A DNA stretch of 64,000 nt from Nocardiopsis potens DSM 45234 (GTDB lineage: Bacteria; Actinomycetota; Actinomycetes; Streptosporangiales; Streptosporangiaceae): the NCBI RefSeq assembly GCF_000341105.1, contig NZ_ANBB01000027.1:124001-188000 (forward strand), read 5' to 3'. Positions within the stretch are counted from its first letter, which is position 1, and every line of letters starts with the position of its first letter. The position numbers and the translations under genes are program-made. Of the stretch, positions 25,947-34,808 are shown piece after piece. The notes beneath the pieces are model-generated. The model was not told where the DNA came from, made no database searches, and saw only the letters and a program-made list of their open reading frames with translations.

Positions 25947-26779
25947 CCGGCGGCGGGGTGCGCTTCCACGCCGCGGAGGGTGCGGTGCGGGGCAGCAGGA
26001 TCGCCGGCCGCCCGGGCGTGCTCGCGGAGCACATCGCGGCCGTGTACGGGGCCCGGGTGACGGTCGAGGACACCGGCACCGAGGGGAGCGGGCGCACGGC
26101 GGTGACCGCCCTGGAGAACGCCTCGGTCCTGGTGCTGCGGAGCCGGCTGGAGGGCGGGATGTCCGCCGGCCGGTTCGGCTCGGTCGAGGTGCGAGAGTCC
26201 TCGATCGGCGGCGCGGAGAACCGGTTCGGCGCCTTCGCGGGGCAGGACGCCTTCATCGCCCTGCAGGACAGCACGGTCAGCGCGCCCGCCGGGTACGGCC
26301 TGCAGGCCGAGCGGATGCACGCGCAGATCCGGGCGGTCCGGGTGCGGCTGGAGGGGTTCCGCCAGGGGGCCGTCACCGTCGGGGAGCACGGCTACGTGTC
26401 GCTGGACGACTGCCGGGTGCGCGGCGCCGGAGGAGACGGAGTCACCGTCGGCAGAGGGGGCGGTGCCGACCTCACCGGATCGTGGGTGGGCGAGTGCGGG
26501 GACCCCTCCGATCCGCTGGGGTCGGGCGTGCGCGTGCAGTCCGGCGGCTGGCTGCGGATGAATGGCACCGCGGTCTCCGGCAACCGCGGCAGCGGCGTGA
26601 CCGTCCACCCCGACGGCCGGCTGGAGGCCGCCCGGTGCCGCTTCGAGCACAACGCGCGGGCCGGGGTCATCGGAAACGAGTCCCCGGGGGTCCGGCTGGG
26701 CTTCTCCTCGGTCTCCGGCAACGGCGCCGGCGACAAGGTCGCCTACCGGCAGGCCGCCCTGTGGAGCTCGCCCCGCTGA
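25748..26779 (+). CDS. right-handed beta-helix part of the frameshifted protein
   Basis: 343 residues from the GTG at 25748 in the -1 frame relative to the HEPN part. It is made of about 12 repeating rungs of 20-24 residues with alternating hydrophobic and Gly/Asn positions (for example VTGGGVRFHAAEGAVRGSRI and GNRGSGVTVHPDGRLEAARC), as in pectate-lyase-like parallel beta-helices. No catalytic Asp/Arg cluster of a pectate lyase could be assigned. No ribosome site is evident at 25748, which supports production as the C-terminal part of the upstream gene. It ends 89 bp before repeat element B. Confidence 0.7.
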   Translation: MRIGCAAVLEGVHVTASEPESVALLAEYGANVTARDCAFERGPGASGSTRAVHAVACRLVLQGCAVTGGGVRFHAAEGAVRGSRIAGRPGVLAEHIAAVYGARVTVEDTGTEGSGRTAVTALENASVLVLRSRLEGGMSAGRFGSVEVRESSIGGAENRFGAFAGQDAFIALQDSTVSAPAGYGLQAERMHAQIRAVRVRLEGFRQGAVTVGEHGYVSLDDCRVRGAGGDGVTVGRGGGADLTGSWVGECGDPSDPLGSGVRVQSGGWLRMNGTAVSGNRGSGVTVHPDGRLEAARCRFEHNARAGVIGNESPGVRLGFSSVSGNGAGDKVAYRQAALWSSPR

Positions 26780-26867
26780 GGAGTCGCCGCCCTCGGACTC
26801 CCCGGTCGGCCGAGGGCCATCGGCACGGCACCGAGGGAGCGGGCGGACAGGTGGCGCCGACAGAGGC

Positions 26868-27985
26868 AGGGACGGGGCCGGGCGCCTCGGTCGGGTGCGG
26901 TGCCTCGCGGAGCGAAGGTCAAGACGGGCGGCGACGGCAGCGGTAGGGGCGGGGCGAGGGCGGTCGCCCGGGTGCGGCGCCCCACGGAGCGAAGGTTCAG
27001 ACGGGCGGCGACGGCGCAGGCAGGGGCGGGGTGGGCGCCCCGCCCGGGCGCGGCGCCTCGCGGGGCCGGGGTTCAACCGGCGGCGAGGGCAGGGAGAGGG
27101 GACCGGCTGGTCGGTCGGGTGCGGCAGAGCGGGGCGGGGCAGCCAGGGCGGGCCGGGGTGGCGGGTTCGCCGTTCCCGCGTCGCCCCGGGCGCCGTGGCC
27201 GGCCGCCCTTGAAACCGCTTCACCTCCCTGACCTGAGTGAATACGCAGGGTGATGGTGGGGTTGGGTGCCCTGCGCACCGCGAGAGCACCCCGGTGATTC
27301 CCGGGCGCGCATCCCGGCCCGGATCGCCCCCCGGGAGGCCCGAATCGCCCTGTCCGGCCCGGTGATGGAGGGTTCGAGTCGCCCGCAAGGCCGCAAAGCA
27401 GGGGCCCAGAACCCGGGAGGAGTAGAGGCGGGGTGGAATGTCGCATTCATCCCCTCGCAAGGCCCCACTTTGGCCACTCTGGGTGATCACCGAGGGGGTG
27501 GTGGGGGCTTCAAGGCTTACTACTCGCCGGTAGATGTAATCGGGGTGCTGCGGAGGTGTGCAGGGCGCGCCCACCCCTGCCCGTTCCCCGCCGCGAACCG
27601 GGCATAGGGGATATGGCCACCCCTGGGTGGGCCCGCCTGCCCCGCCGGGGCGCCGCCCCCGCCGGGACCACGCGCCGGGCCGGGCCGGTGAACACGGCGC
27701 CCGCCCTCGCCGCCCGTTTGAACCCCACCCCGTGGGGCGCCGCGCCCGGGTGAGGCGCCCGGCCCCGGCCCCACCGCTGCCGTCGCCGCCCGTCTTGACC
27801 TTCGCTCCGCGAGGCGCCGCACCCGACCGGTCGGCCGGTCCCCCTCCCGTCTTCGCTGCCCGCTTGAACCCCGCCCCGTGGGGCGCCGCGCCTGACCGGC
27901 CGGCCGGTCCCCTTCCCGCCTTCGCTGCCTGCTTGAACCTTCGCTCCGCGAGATGCCGCGCTCAGGTGAGGCGCCCGGCTCTGCT
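26868..27985. repeat. long composite inverted repeat element B
   Basis: Second copy of the element family, same orientation as A. The left arm has three units (boxes at 26917, 26994, 27070), the core spans about 27208-27610, and the right arm has four inverted units (boxes near 27717, 27793, 27863, 27933). Unlike A and C I cannot see the CGATGATCT-type terminus at either end, so B may have lost its ends or been inserted differently. It fills nearly all of the 1340-bp gap 26780-28119; the flanks show no gene. Confidence 0.8.
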
Positions 27986-28119
27986 CGGCCGGGGCTCGGC
28001 CGGGGCCTTTCCGGGTGGGGCGGCCGGGTGGCCGGAAGCGGACGGCTTGGTGCGGTCACCGAGCGGGTACCCAGGGTGACGGACGGTTCTCCGCCGGACG
28101 GACGAATGCGAGGGCGCCC

Positions 28120-29316
28120 ATGGACCCCACCCCGGCCGCGCCCCCCATCCGGGCCGCGTCGAGGAGCGAGGTCCCCCCGTCCGCCTGGGACCGGCTGTGC
28201 GGGCCGGGCGACCTGTACTCCACCCACCGGTGGCTGGGCGTGGTGGAGCGGGCCGACGGCCGGGCGACGCGGCTCCTGCTCGCCGAGGACGGCGGCGCGG
28301 CCGCCGGGCTGGCGGCGGTCCTCGCCGACGCGCGCACCGAGCGCACCTCGGACCGGGCGGACCGGCTGGTCGCCGAGGCCGACCCGGCCGGCGTCCCCGA
28401 GGAGTGGCGCCGCGACCCCGCCTCGCTGCTGCCGGTGCTGGTCTGCGGCGGGCGGCACAACGGCCGCAGCCGGGTGCTGACGGCGGGACGGGGCGCGGAC
28501 GGCCTGACCGGCGCCCTGGTGGCCCGCGCCGAGCGGGAGGCCGCCGAGGCAGGCGCCGCCTCCGTCTGCTTCCCCTACGTCGACGCCGCCGACACCGCGC
28601 TGCGGGAGGTGCTCGCCCGGCGCGGCTACACGGCCTTCCCGGTCGGCCCCGACCACCGGCTGGACGTCGCCCCGGACGGCTTCGAGGGCTACCTGGCCGG
28701 CCTGTCCCGGGTCCGGCGCAAGAGCGTGCGGGCCGAGCGGCGCCGGATCGAGCGGGCCGGGGTCGAGGTCCGGGCGGGACCGCTCGCCGGCGCCCCGCTG
28801 CAGGTCCTGGCCGAGCTGGAGCGGCTCGGCGAGGAGAAGTACGGCCGCCGCCGCGACCCGGCCCGGGCGGCGGCGCACCTGGGCGAGGTCGCCGAGGCGT
28901 TCGGCGACCGGGCGCTGGCGCTCACCGCGCACGCCGGGGGCGCGGTGCGCGGCTTCTCACTGCTGCTGAGCCACCGGGACCGCTGGTACCTGCGCACCTC
29001 CGGGTTCGACTACGCGTTCCAGCGGACGCTGCCGCTCTACTTCGAGCTGTACTTCTACCGGCCGGTGGAGCTGGCGGCCGCGCACGGGGCGGGCGCCATC
29101 GTCTACGAGCTCGGCTCGGACGAGGCCAAGCGCTCCCGCGGCTGCCGGGCGTTCCCGCAGTACTGCCACGTGCTGGAGACCCGCCCCCGGAGCGGGGCGG
29201 GAGAAGGGCGCGGCGCCCGCCGCGCACCGGCCGCCGAAGAGGAGGGTCCGTGGACGCGGAGGAGATCGACCGGGGCATCGCCGCCTTCCCCTACTGGCAC
29301 TACGAGTTCGACCTGA
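28120..29316 (+). CDS. GNAT / FemAB-like acyltransferase
   Basis: A 398-residue protein of the GNAT superfamily with a FemAB/BioF2-like double-domain layout. The second half carries the clearest signals: YLAGLSRVRRKSVRAERRRIE, then LGEEKYGRR, then AVRGFSLLLSHRDRWYLRTSGFDYAF and ELYFYRPVELAAAHGA. Related proteins transfer amino acids or acyl groups to cell-wall or natural-product amines. The ATG at 28120 was chosen at the end of a low-complexity leader. Its last 67 bases overlap the next methyltransferase gene, indicating coupling. It is the first gene after element B and opens the 28-37 kb cluster. Confidence 0.75.
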   Translation: MDPTPAAPPIRAASRSEVPPSAWDRLCGPGDLYSTHRWLGVVERADGRATRLLLAEDGGAAAGLAAVLADARTERTSDRADRLVAEADPAGVPEEWRRDPASLLPVLVCGGRHNGRSRVLTAGRGADGLTGALVARAEREAAEAGAASVCFPYVDAADTALREVLARRGYTAFPVGPDHRLDVAPDGFEGYLAGLSRVRRKSVRAERRRIERAGVEVRAGPLAGAPLQVLAELERLGEEKYGRRRDPARAAAHLGEVAEAFGDRALALTAHAGGAVRGFSLLLSHRDRWYLRTSGFDYAFQRTLPLYFELYFYRPVELAAAHGAGAIVYELGSDEAKRSRGCRAFPQYCHVLETRPRSGAGEGRGARRAPAAEEEGPWTRRRSTGASPPSPTGTTSST

Positions 29317-30077
29317 ACGGCCGCCGCACCCCGGTGTGGCGGGACGGGCACGGCAACCGGCACCGGCAGCGGCGGCGGTACCTCCTCGACCCGCTGGTGG
29401 AGTGGGCGGGCGGGTCGCTGCGCGGAAGGCGCCTCCTGGACCTGGGGTGCAACTCCGGGTTCTGGTCGCTGAGCGCGGTCGAGGCCGGGTGCGACTTCGT
29501 GCTCGGCGTGGACGGGCGCGCCTCCCACGTCGAGCAGGCCCGGTTCGTCTTCCGGGCCCGCGGGGTGCCGCCCGAGCGGTACCGGTTCCGCCGCGCCGAC
29601 GTCGAGCGCTACGATCCGGCCGAGGACGGCCCCTTCGACGTGGTGCTCCTCCTGGGCCTGCTCTACCACCTGGCCCGGCCGGTGGAGGTGCTGGAGCGGA
29701 TCGCCGCGCTGGAGCCCGAGGCGATCGTGATCGACACCGCGCTCTCCCGCGCCCCCGGGGCCTTCCTGGAGCTGCACCGCGAGTCGCCGGAGGTGCCGCA
29801 CAACGCGCTGCGGGACTCCCTGGTGCTGGTCCCCACCGCGCAGGCGGTGCTGGAGCTGGCGGCGCTGGCCGGCTACCAGGCCCGGATGCTCGCCCCGGAC
29901 TTCACCGACCACACCGGGGCGGAGGACTACCGCACCGGGGCGCGCCGGGCGTTCCTGGCGCTGCGGGACCCGGCGGGCTTCGGGCCGCCGTTCCGGTTCG
30001 AGGAGGCCGCCGGCCCGGCGGCCCGGTGGGAGGAGGAGCAGGGATGGGAGGGGGGAGCGGCCCGGTCGCCCGGCTGA
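29250..30077 (+). CDS. class I SAM-dependent methyltransferase, CmoB/DUF1698-like
   Basis: A 275-residue methyltransferase. Motif I reads LLDLGCNSGFWS (near residue 52), of the type seen in CmoB-like and DUF1698 enzymes, followed by an acidic GVDGRASHVEQAR and DVVLLLGLLYHL as motif IV. The N-terminus IAAFPYWHYEFDLNG is also typical. The start is GTG at 29250 with GAGGAGGG before it, inside the end of the previous gene. The acceptor is unknown; the neighbourhood suggests a sugar or small molecule rather than tRNA. Confidence 0.82.
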   Translation: MDAEEIDRGIAAFPYWHYEFDLNGRRTPVWRDGHGNRHRQRRRYLLDPLVEWAGGSLRGRRLLDLGCNSGFWSLSAVEAGCDFVLGVDGRASHVEQARFVFRARGVPPERYRFRRADVERYDPAEDGPFDVVLLLGLLYHLARPVEVLERIAALEPEAIVIDTALSRAPGAFLELHRESPEVPHNALRDSLVLVPTAQAVLELAALAGYQARMLAPDFTDHTGAEDYRTGARRAFLALRDPAGFGPPFRFEEAAGPAARWEEEQGWEGGAARSPG

Positions 30078-31093
30078 CGCCGGACCCGGGGACGGCCCGG
30101 GAGATCTGCCGGCGCTACGGCCTGCCGGAGCGCGGGGCCGCGCTGCACCCGGTGGCGCGCGGCGCCAACGGGCGGGTCTGGCGGCTGGAGTCGCCCGGCG
30201 GCCGCTACGCGGTCAAAGAGCTGTTCTGGACCGACGAGGTCGGCGAGGAGGAGGCGGCCCGCGCCGCCGCCTACCGCGATGCCGCCGCCCGGGAGGGGGT
30301 GCGCGCCCCGCGCGACGTGCCCGGCGCCGACGGCCGCTACCTGGCGCTGCTGGCGCCGGAGCACGGCGGGGCGCTGGTGCGGCTGTGCACCTGGGCCGAG
30401 GGGGTCCGGCTGCGCGGGACCGGGGGAGGTGCGGCGGCCTGGCTGGGCCGGGCCCTGGCGGCGCTGCACCGGGTGGGCGCGCCGCCCGCCGGCCCGGAGG
30501 GGGCGTGGTTCACCGAGGTGCCCGGGGAGGAGCGCTGGGCGGAGCTGGTCGAGGAGGGGCGGCGCACCGGCGCGGCCTGGGCGCCCGCCCTGGCCGGGGC
30601 GGTGCCGCTGATCCGCGAGCTGTCCCGGTGGGCCGCCCCGGCCGCCGGACCGCTGATCACCTCGCACCGCGACGTCAAACCGGACAACGTGCTCCGCGCC
30701 GGGGACGGCGGGCACGTGCTGCTGGACTGGGACGCGACCGGGACGGTCAGCGCCCGCCGGGAGCTGGCCACCGCGCTGATGGACTGGCACCACGGCGCCG
30801 GCGGCCTGGACGAGGGCGGCGTGCGCGCCACGCTGGCGGCCTACCGCGCGGCGGGGGGACCGGCGTCCGTCGGGGCGCCGGAGGACTTCGGCATGCACCT
30901 GGCGGCGCTGCTCAACTACGTCCACGTGCAGGCGCTGGGCGAGCGCGACCCGGGCCTGCCGGACGACGAGCGCCGCTACGCGCTGTCCCAGGTGGAGCGG
31001 TCCCTGCCCCGGCTGCCGGAGCCCGCGGTGCTGGAGCGCGTCATGGAACTGGCCCGGGGCCGGCCGCCCGGTCCGGACCCCACTCGCCGTTGA
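30044..31093 (+). CDS. aminoglycoside phosphotransferase-fold kinase
   Basis: A 349-residue kinase-like protein of the APH family. Visible motifs are an N-lobe lysine in YAVKELFW, the catalytic loop HRDVKPDNVL and the metal-binding LLDWDATG. Such enzymes phosphorylate aminoglycosides, homoserine, choline or sugars. The ATG at 30044 overlaps the end of the methyltransferase gene. In this cluster it could be a self-resistance or sugar-activation step. Its end overlaps the convergent methyltransferase gene by 53 bp. Confidence 0.82.
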   Translation: MGGGSGPVARLTPDPGTAREICRRYGLPERGAALHPVARGANGRVWRLESPGGRYAVKELFWTDEVGEEEAARAAAYRDAAAREGVRAPRDVPGADGRYLALLAPEHGGALVRLCTWAEGVRLRGTGGGAAAWLGRALAALHRVGAPPAGPEGAWFTEVPGEERWAELVEEGRRTGAAWAPALAGAVPLIRELSRWAAPAAGPLITSHRDVKPDNVLRAGDGGHVLLDWDATGTVSARRELATALMDWHHGAGGLDEGGVRATLAAYRAAGGPASVGAPEDFGMHLAALLNYVHVQALGERDPGLPDDERRYALSQVERSLPRLPEPAVLERVMELARGRPPGPDPTRR

Positions 31094-31775
31094 GCTCGGG
31101 TCCACCGACCGATCGAGGGCCGGTCGATGGGTCCGAGACCGATGAAGAGGCGGCGGCGGGGGCGCCCGGCCAGGTGTACAGGTGCAGCGCCTCGGCGACG
31201 GCGGTGCGCCGGAAACCGAGCCGCACCAGGCCGAATCCGTGCACCGGGTATTCGTAGGCGATGCGCATTTCCCGGGGCCTCCGGTCCAGGCTTTCCCGGA
31301 TCCGCGCGAACACCTCCTCCATCTCCGGCCCTTCGATCGGGTTGTACAGATAAACGGCGGTCACCTCGGCCGGAACGGGGGTCCGGGCCGCGTCCGCGCA
31401 GAAAAGCCGGATGTCCGGGCAGCGCAGCCGGGGGCGCGCCGCGGAGAGGTTCGCCAGCGCTCCGACGTGCAGTCCCGGATCCTTTTCGAAACCGATGGCG
31501 GCGCTCATCCGGCCCCGGCGGGCCAACGCGAACACCGCGCGGCCCAGGCCCGATCCGATGTCGAGGACGGTGTCGCCGGGGCCCGGCCGCAGCGCGGCGG
31601 CGGCGCGGCGCAGCCGGTCCGGGGCGGCCGGCTCGTACCGGTCGGCGTCGCAGGCCAGGGCGGCGGCGTCCCGGGCGGACGTGCGCACCCCCAGGGCGCG
31701 GTCGAAGCGCCGCCCGGCGATGCGCTCCCGGAGCGGCCGCAGCGCGGCGGCGCCGCGGTCGGCGAAGGAAGCCAT
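31041..31775 (-). CDS. class I SAM-dependent methyltransferase
   Basis: A 244-residue methyltransferase with motif I as VLDIGSGLGRAVFALARRG, an acidic residue in GFEKDPGLH, and AVYLYNPIEGPEMEEVF as the catalytic-region motif. It resembles small-molecule or DOT1-like methyltransferases. AAGGGGG precedes the ATG at 31775. It is the only gene of the 28-37 kb cluster on the minus strand, and its C-terminal 18 residues overlap the end of the kinase gene. Confidence 0.8.
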   Translation of the reverse strand: MASFADRGAAALRPLRERIAGRRFDRALGVRTSARDAAALACDADRYEPAAPDRLRRAAAALRPGPGDTVLDIGSGLGRAVFALARRGRMSAAIGFEKDPGLHVGALANLSAARPRLRCPDIRLFCADAARTPVPAEVTAVYLYNPIEGPEMEEVFARIRESLDRRPREMRIAYEYPVHGFGLVRLGFRRTAVAEALHLYTWPGAPAAASSSVSDPSTGPRSVGGPELNGEWGPDRAAGPGPVP

Positions 31776-32007
31776 GGATCCCCCTTACCGCTCCGGTCGG
31801 TACCCGCGGCGGCGGCCGGCCATGCCCGGGATTTCGATTCCGCGCGGATTCGCCCCCGGTGCCGGCGTCGAATGAATAACAGGGGCACCACTGGCGGCAT
31901 TATCCGACATATTCCATTGTTCGCCGCAAGTGCCGTGAATCCGCTCCCGGGTTTCTTGTCAGCCCGGACTTTCCGGGTTATGTTCGTGCTCCACCCCGTC
32001 GGCCGCA

Positions 32008-33426
32008 ATGGCGTATGAACTCGACCCCTCAGGTGAACGGGTTTTCATGGGCGATCCAGAAGTGACAGTCGTCATTCCTGTGCACGACATGCGCACCCAG
32101 TTGCGCAACACATTGCGCGGGCTGCGCTCCCAGACGGTCCCAGCGGACCGGTTCGAGGTGATCGTGGTCGACGACGCCTCCGCCGACGGGACGCTCGACC
32201 CCGGCGAACCCGGCCCCGGGGCGCACTGGGAGGTCGTCCGGACCGACCCCGGCCGCGGCGCCGCCGCGGCGCGCAACACCGGCGCCGCCCGCGCCCGCGG
32301 TGCGGTCCTGGTGTTCCTGGACGCCGACTGCCTGCCCCACCCCGACATGCTCGCCCGGCACCGCGCGGCCCAGACCGGGGAGGGCGTCGCGGCCACCGGC
32401 TACACCTACGCCCGCGAGCTCACCCCCGAGCAGTGGGACCTCCTCTACGGCACCGACTGGGACTTCGGCGACCCCGCCGCGGTGTTCTCCCGGGCCGAGC
32501 GCGAGCCCCGGCTGCACGACGCCCGCGCCGACCTGCTCACCCGCCCCTTCGACTGCTCCTGGGCCTACTTCTGGTCCTCGGTGGTGAGCCTGCGCCGCGC
32601 CGACTTCGAGCGGGTCGGCGGGTTCTGCGAGGAGTTCCCGGGCAAGGGCGTGGAGGACATGGAGATGGGCTACCGGCTGCGCCGGGCCGGGATCCCCACG
32701 GTGCTCCTCGGCGACGCGCTCGCCTTCCACCAGCCGCACGCCCGCGACCGCCGCGCCGACCTGGTCCGCGACCGGTGCAACGACTTCCTGATGCTCCGCC
32801 TCCACCCCGGCATGGAGGTGGAGGCGGTCTGCGCGTTCGGCGCGCCCGGGGCCCGGGCGCTGGAGCCCGCGCTGCGCTCGTTCGCCGAGCGGCTCGACCC
32901 CGCCTCGGTGGACACCGCCCGCCTCGGCGAGCTGCCCCGGGCGGTGAAGGCGCTGGACGCCCCTGACGGCACCCTGCTGCTCGGCGACGACGCCGGCTGG
33001 CCGGAGCGGGCGCCCCGCCCGGCCCGGACGGTCTCCCCCGCGCGCCGGGGCGGGGACCGGCTGCTCGGCGCGCGGCTGCCCTTCGCCACCGGCGCCTTCG
33101 GAGCCGCTGTGGTCACCGACTACTGGCGGACGCTGCCCGAGCCCACCCTGTGCCGGGTGCTGGACGAGGCCGCCCGGTGCGCCCGGCGGCTGATCCTGTT
33201 GGACGGCGCCGCGACCCGCCCGCCGATCGGGCCCGACCCGGCCCTGTCCGCCGCCCTGGAGCACGGCGACCGCCCCTGGTGGGAGTTCTCCTTCCCGCTC
33301 CGCCGCGAGCTGCACCAGTTCCGCCTCACCGAGCTGGACTCCGCCCCGGGAGGGCCGCGCGCCCTGGAGGTGGAGCCGCTGCCCTGGAGCACCGGGTCCT
33401 TCTCCGGTGTGCTCGACGCGGTCTGA
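32008..33426 (+). CDS. family 2 glycosyltransferase with a methyltransferase-like C-terminus
   Basis: A 472-residue protein. Residues 15-270 form a GT-A glycosyltransferase: VTVVIPVHDM opening, VVDDASADGT, the metal-binding DAD in FLDADCLPHPD, and GKGVEDMEMGYRLRRAG as the acceptor/ED motif. The C-terminal part (about 335-400, LPFATGAFGAAVVTDYW to RRLILLDG) resembles the second half of a class I methyltransferase but lacks the SAM-binding loop. ATG at 32047 is an alternative start. The 232-bp gap upstream is AT-richer than average and probably carries the promoter for the next four genes. Confidence 0.8.
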   Translation: MAYELDPSGERVFMGDPEVTVVIPVHDMRTQLRNTLRGLRSQTVPADRFEVIVVDDASADGTLDPGEPGPGAHWEVVRTDPGRGAAAARNTGAARARGAVLVFLDADCLPHPDMLARHRAAQTGEGVAATGYTYARELTPEQWDLLYGTDWDFGDPAAVFSRAEREPRLHDARADLLTRPFDCSWAYFWSSVVSLRRADFERVGGFCEEFPGKGVEDMEMGYRLRRAGIPTVLLGDALAFHQPHARDRRADLVRDRCNDFLMLRLHPGMEVEAVCAFGAPGARALEPALRSFAERLDPASVDTARLGELPRAVKALDAPDGTLLLGDDAGWPERAPRPARTVSPARRGGDRLLGARLPFATGAFGAAVVTDYWRTLPEPTLCRVLDEAARCARRLILLDGAATRPPIGPDPALSAALEHGDRPWWEFSFPLRRELHQFRLTELDSAPGGPRALEVEPLPWSTGSFSGVLDAV

Positions 33427-33478
33427 GCCGGCGGCCCGGCCGCAGCCCCCTGCCCGACACCGAAGAAGGGAGCCCGCC

Positions 33479-34717
33479 ATGCCGACCGGGCGAGGCGCCG
33501 AGCGGCGCGGTGCGGATCCGCGCTCCGCCAACCGGGAACTGAACATCCGCGAGTTCGAGTCGGGGGCGACCGCGCTGGAGAGCCTGCCGCGGGTGCTCTT
33601 CGTCGAGCTCACCGAGAACTGCAACCTGTCCTGCCCGATGTGCCGCGCCTCCGGCCCGTTCGACCGGTCCAAGAACATGGACCCGCGGCTCTTCGAACGG
33701 GTCGCCGGCGAGCTGTTCCCCACCGCCGAGATCGTGGACCTGCGCGGCTGGGGGGAGAGCACCGTGCTCAAGGACTTCCCCGAGCGGGTCGCCCGGACCA
33801 TCGAGTACGGCTGCAGGGTCCGCCTGGTCACCAATCTGACCGTGCCCAACGAGGAGCTGTGGCGCACCCTGGTGCGCAACGACGCGCTGATCCTGGTCTC
33901 CTTCGACGCCGCCCGCTCGCGCACCTTCGCCGAGCTGCGCCGCGGCGCCCGGCTGCCGGTGATCATGCGCAACCTGGAGATCCTGGTGGACGAGGGCCGC
34001 CGCAGCGGTGTCGGCACGGACGGGGTGCAGCTCAACGTCGTGGTGCAGGCCGCCGCGATCCCGGAGATCCCCGCCATCGTGCACACCGCCGCCGACGTCG
34101 GCCTGACCCGGATCAGGCTCAACCCGGTCACCGTCCCCGAGGACTCCCCGGAGCACCTGTCCCGGCACACCGCGGCGCTGGCCGACGCCCTGGAGGAGGC
34201 CGCCGGGGCGGCCCGGGAGCGCGGGGTGGCGGTGCAGCTCGGCGCGGCCCTGGACGAGTCGTGGGCGCTGCCCGAGCACACCGGCAAGACCTGCGTCCAC
34301 CCGTGGATGTACTGCTACGTCAACCACCGCGGGCAGATCGGCTTCTGCGACCACCTGATCGGCGAGCCCGACAGCCGCTACCTCCTCGGCGACCTCGCCG
34401 AGTCCTCCTTCGCCGACATCTGGAACGGCCCGGAGTACCGCAGGCTGCGCGCCGAGCACACCCGCTGGCAGGAGGGCATCTCGCCGCGGTTCGAGGAGTG
34501 CGACTGGTGCTACCGGAACCGCTACGTGGACATGGAGGAGCAGAGCTACCCGCCCTACGCCGAGCACATGGTGAACCTCACCGGCCGCCCGCGGTGCCCG
34601 GTGGGGGCCGCGCCGCCCCCGCCTCCGCCGCCGGGCGGGGGCGGGCCGGCCCCGGAGGGGCGCCCGCTCCTCCCGCTCCTCGGCGCCCCCGGCCCGGCCG
34701 GAGGGACGTGCGGGTGA
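33479..34717 (+). CDS. radical SAM/SPASM protein
   Basis: A 412-residue radical S-adenosylmethionine enzyme. The cluster motif is C48-C52-C55 in ENCNLSCPMC; the C-terminal SPASM-like region has several cysteines (CVHPWMYCYVN, GFCDH, CDWCYRN) that would bind auxiliary iron-sulfur clusters. The tail after about 370 is Pro/Gly-rich and probably disordered. SPASM enzymes modify peptides or carry out dehydrogenation or epimerisation on sugars and small molecules. GAAGGGAG lies before the ATG at 33479. It is flanked by glycosyltransferase genes, so a sugar-linked substrate is plausible. Confidence 0.88.
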   Translation: MPTGRGAERRGADPRSANRELNIREFESGATALESLPRVLFVELTENCNLSCPMCRASGPFDRSKNMDPRLFERVAGELFPTAEIVDLRGWGESTVLKDFPERVARTIEYGCRVRLVTNLTVPNEELWRTLVRNDALILVSFDAARSRTFAELRRGARLPVIMRNLEILVDEGRRSGVGTDGVQLNVVVQAAAIPEIPAIVHTAADVGLTRIRLNPVTVPEDSPEHLSRHTAALADALEEAAGAARERGVAVQLGAALDESWALPEHTGKTCVHPWMYCYVNHRGQIGFCDHLIGEPDSRYLLGDLAESSFADIWNGPEYRRLRAEHTRWQEGISPRFEECDWCYRNRYVDMEEQSYPPYAEHMVNLTGRPRCPVGAAPPPPPPPGGGGPAPEGRPLLPLLGAPGPAGGTCG

Positions 34718-34808
34718 GGCGGAACGGCCCCGCCCCCCGGCGCCCGCCCGCCCCGCGCCCCCCGCGCCCCCGCCCCCCGCGCGGCCGGTCCTCCCCGGAA
34801 GGAGTCCG

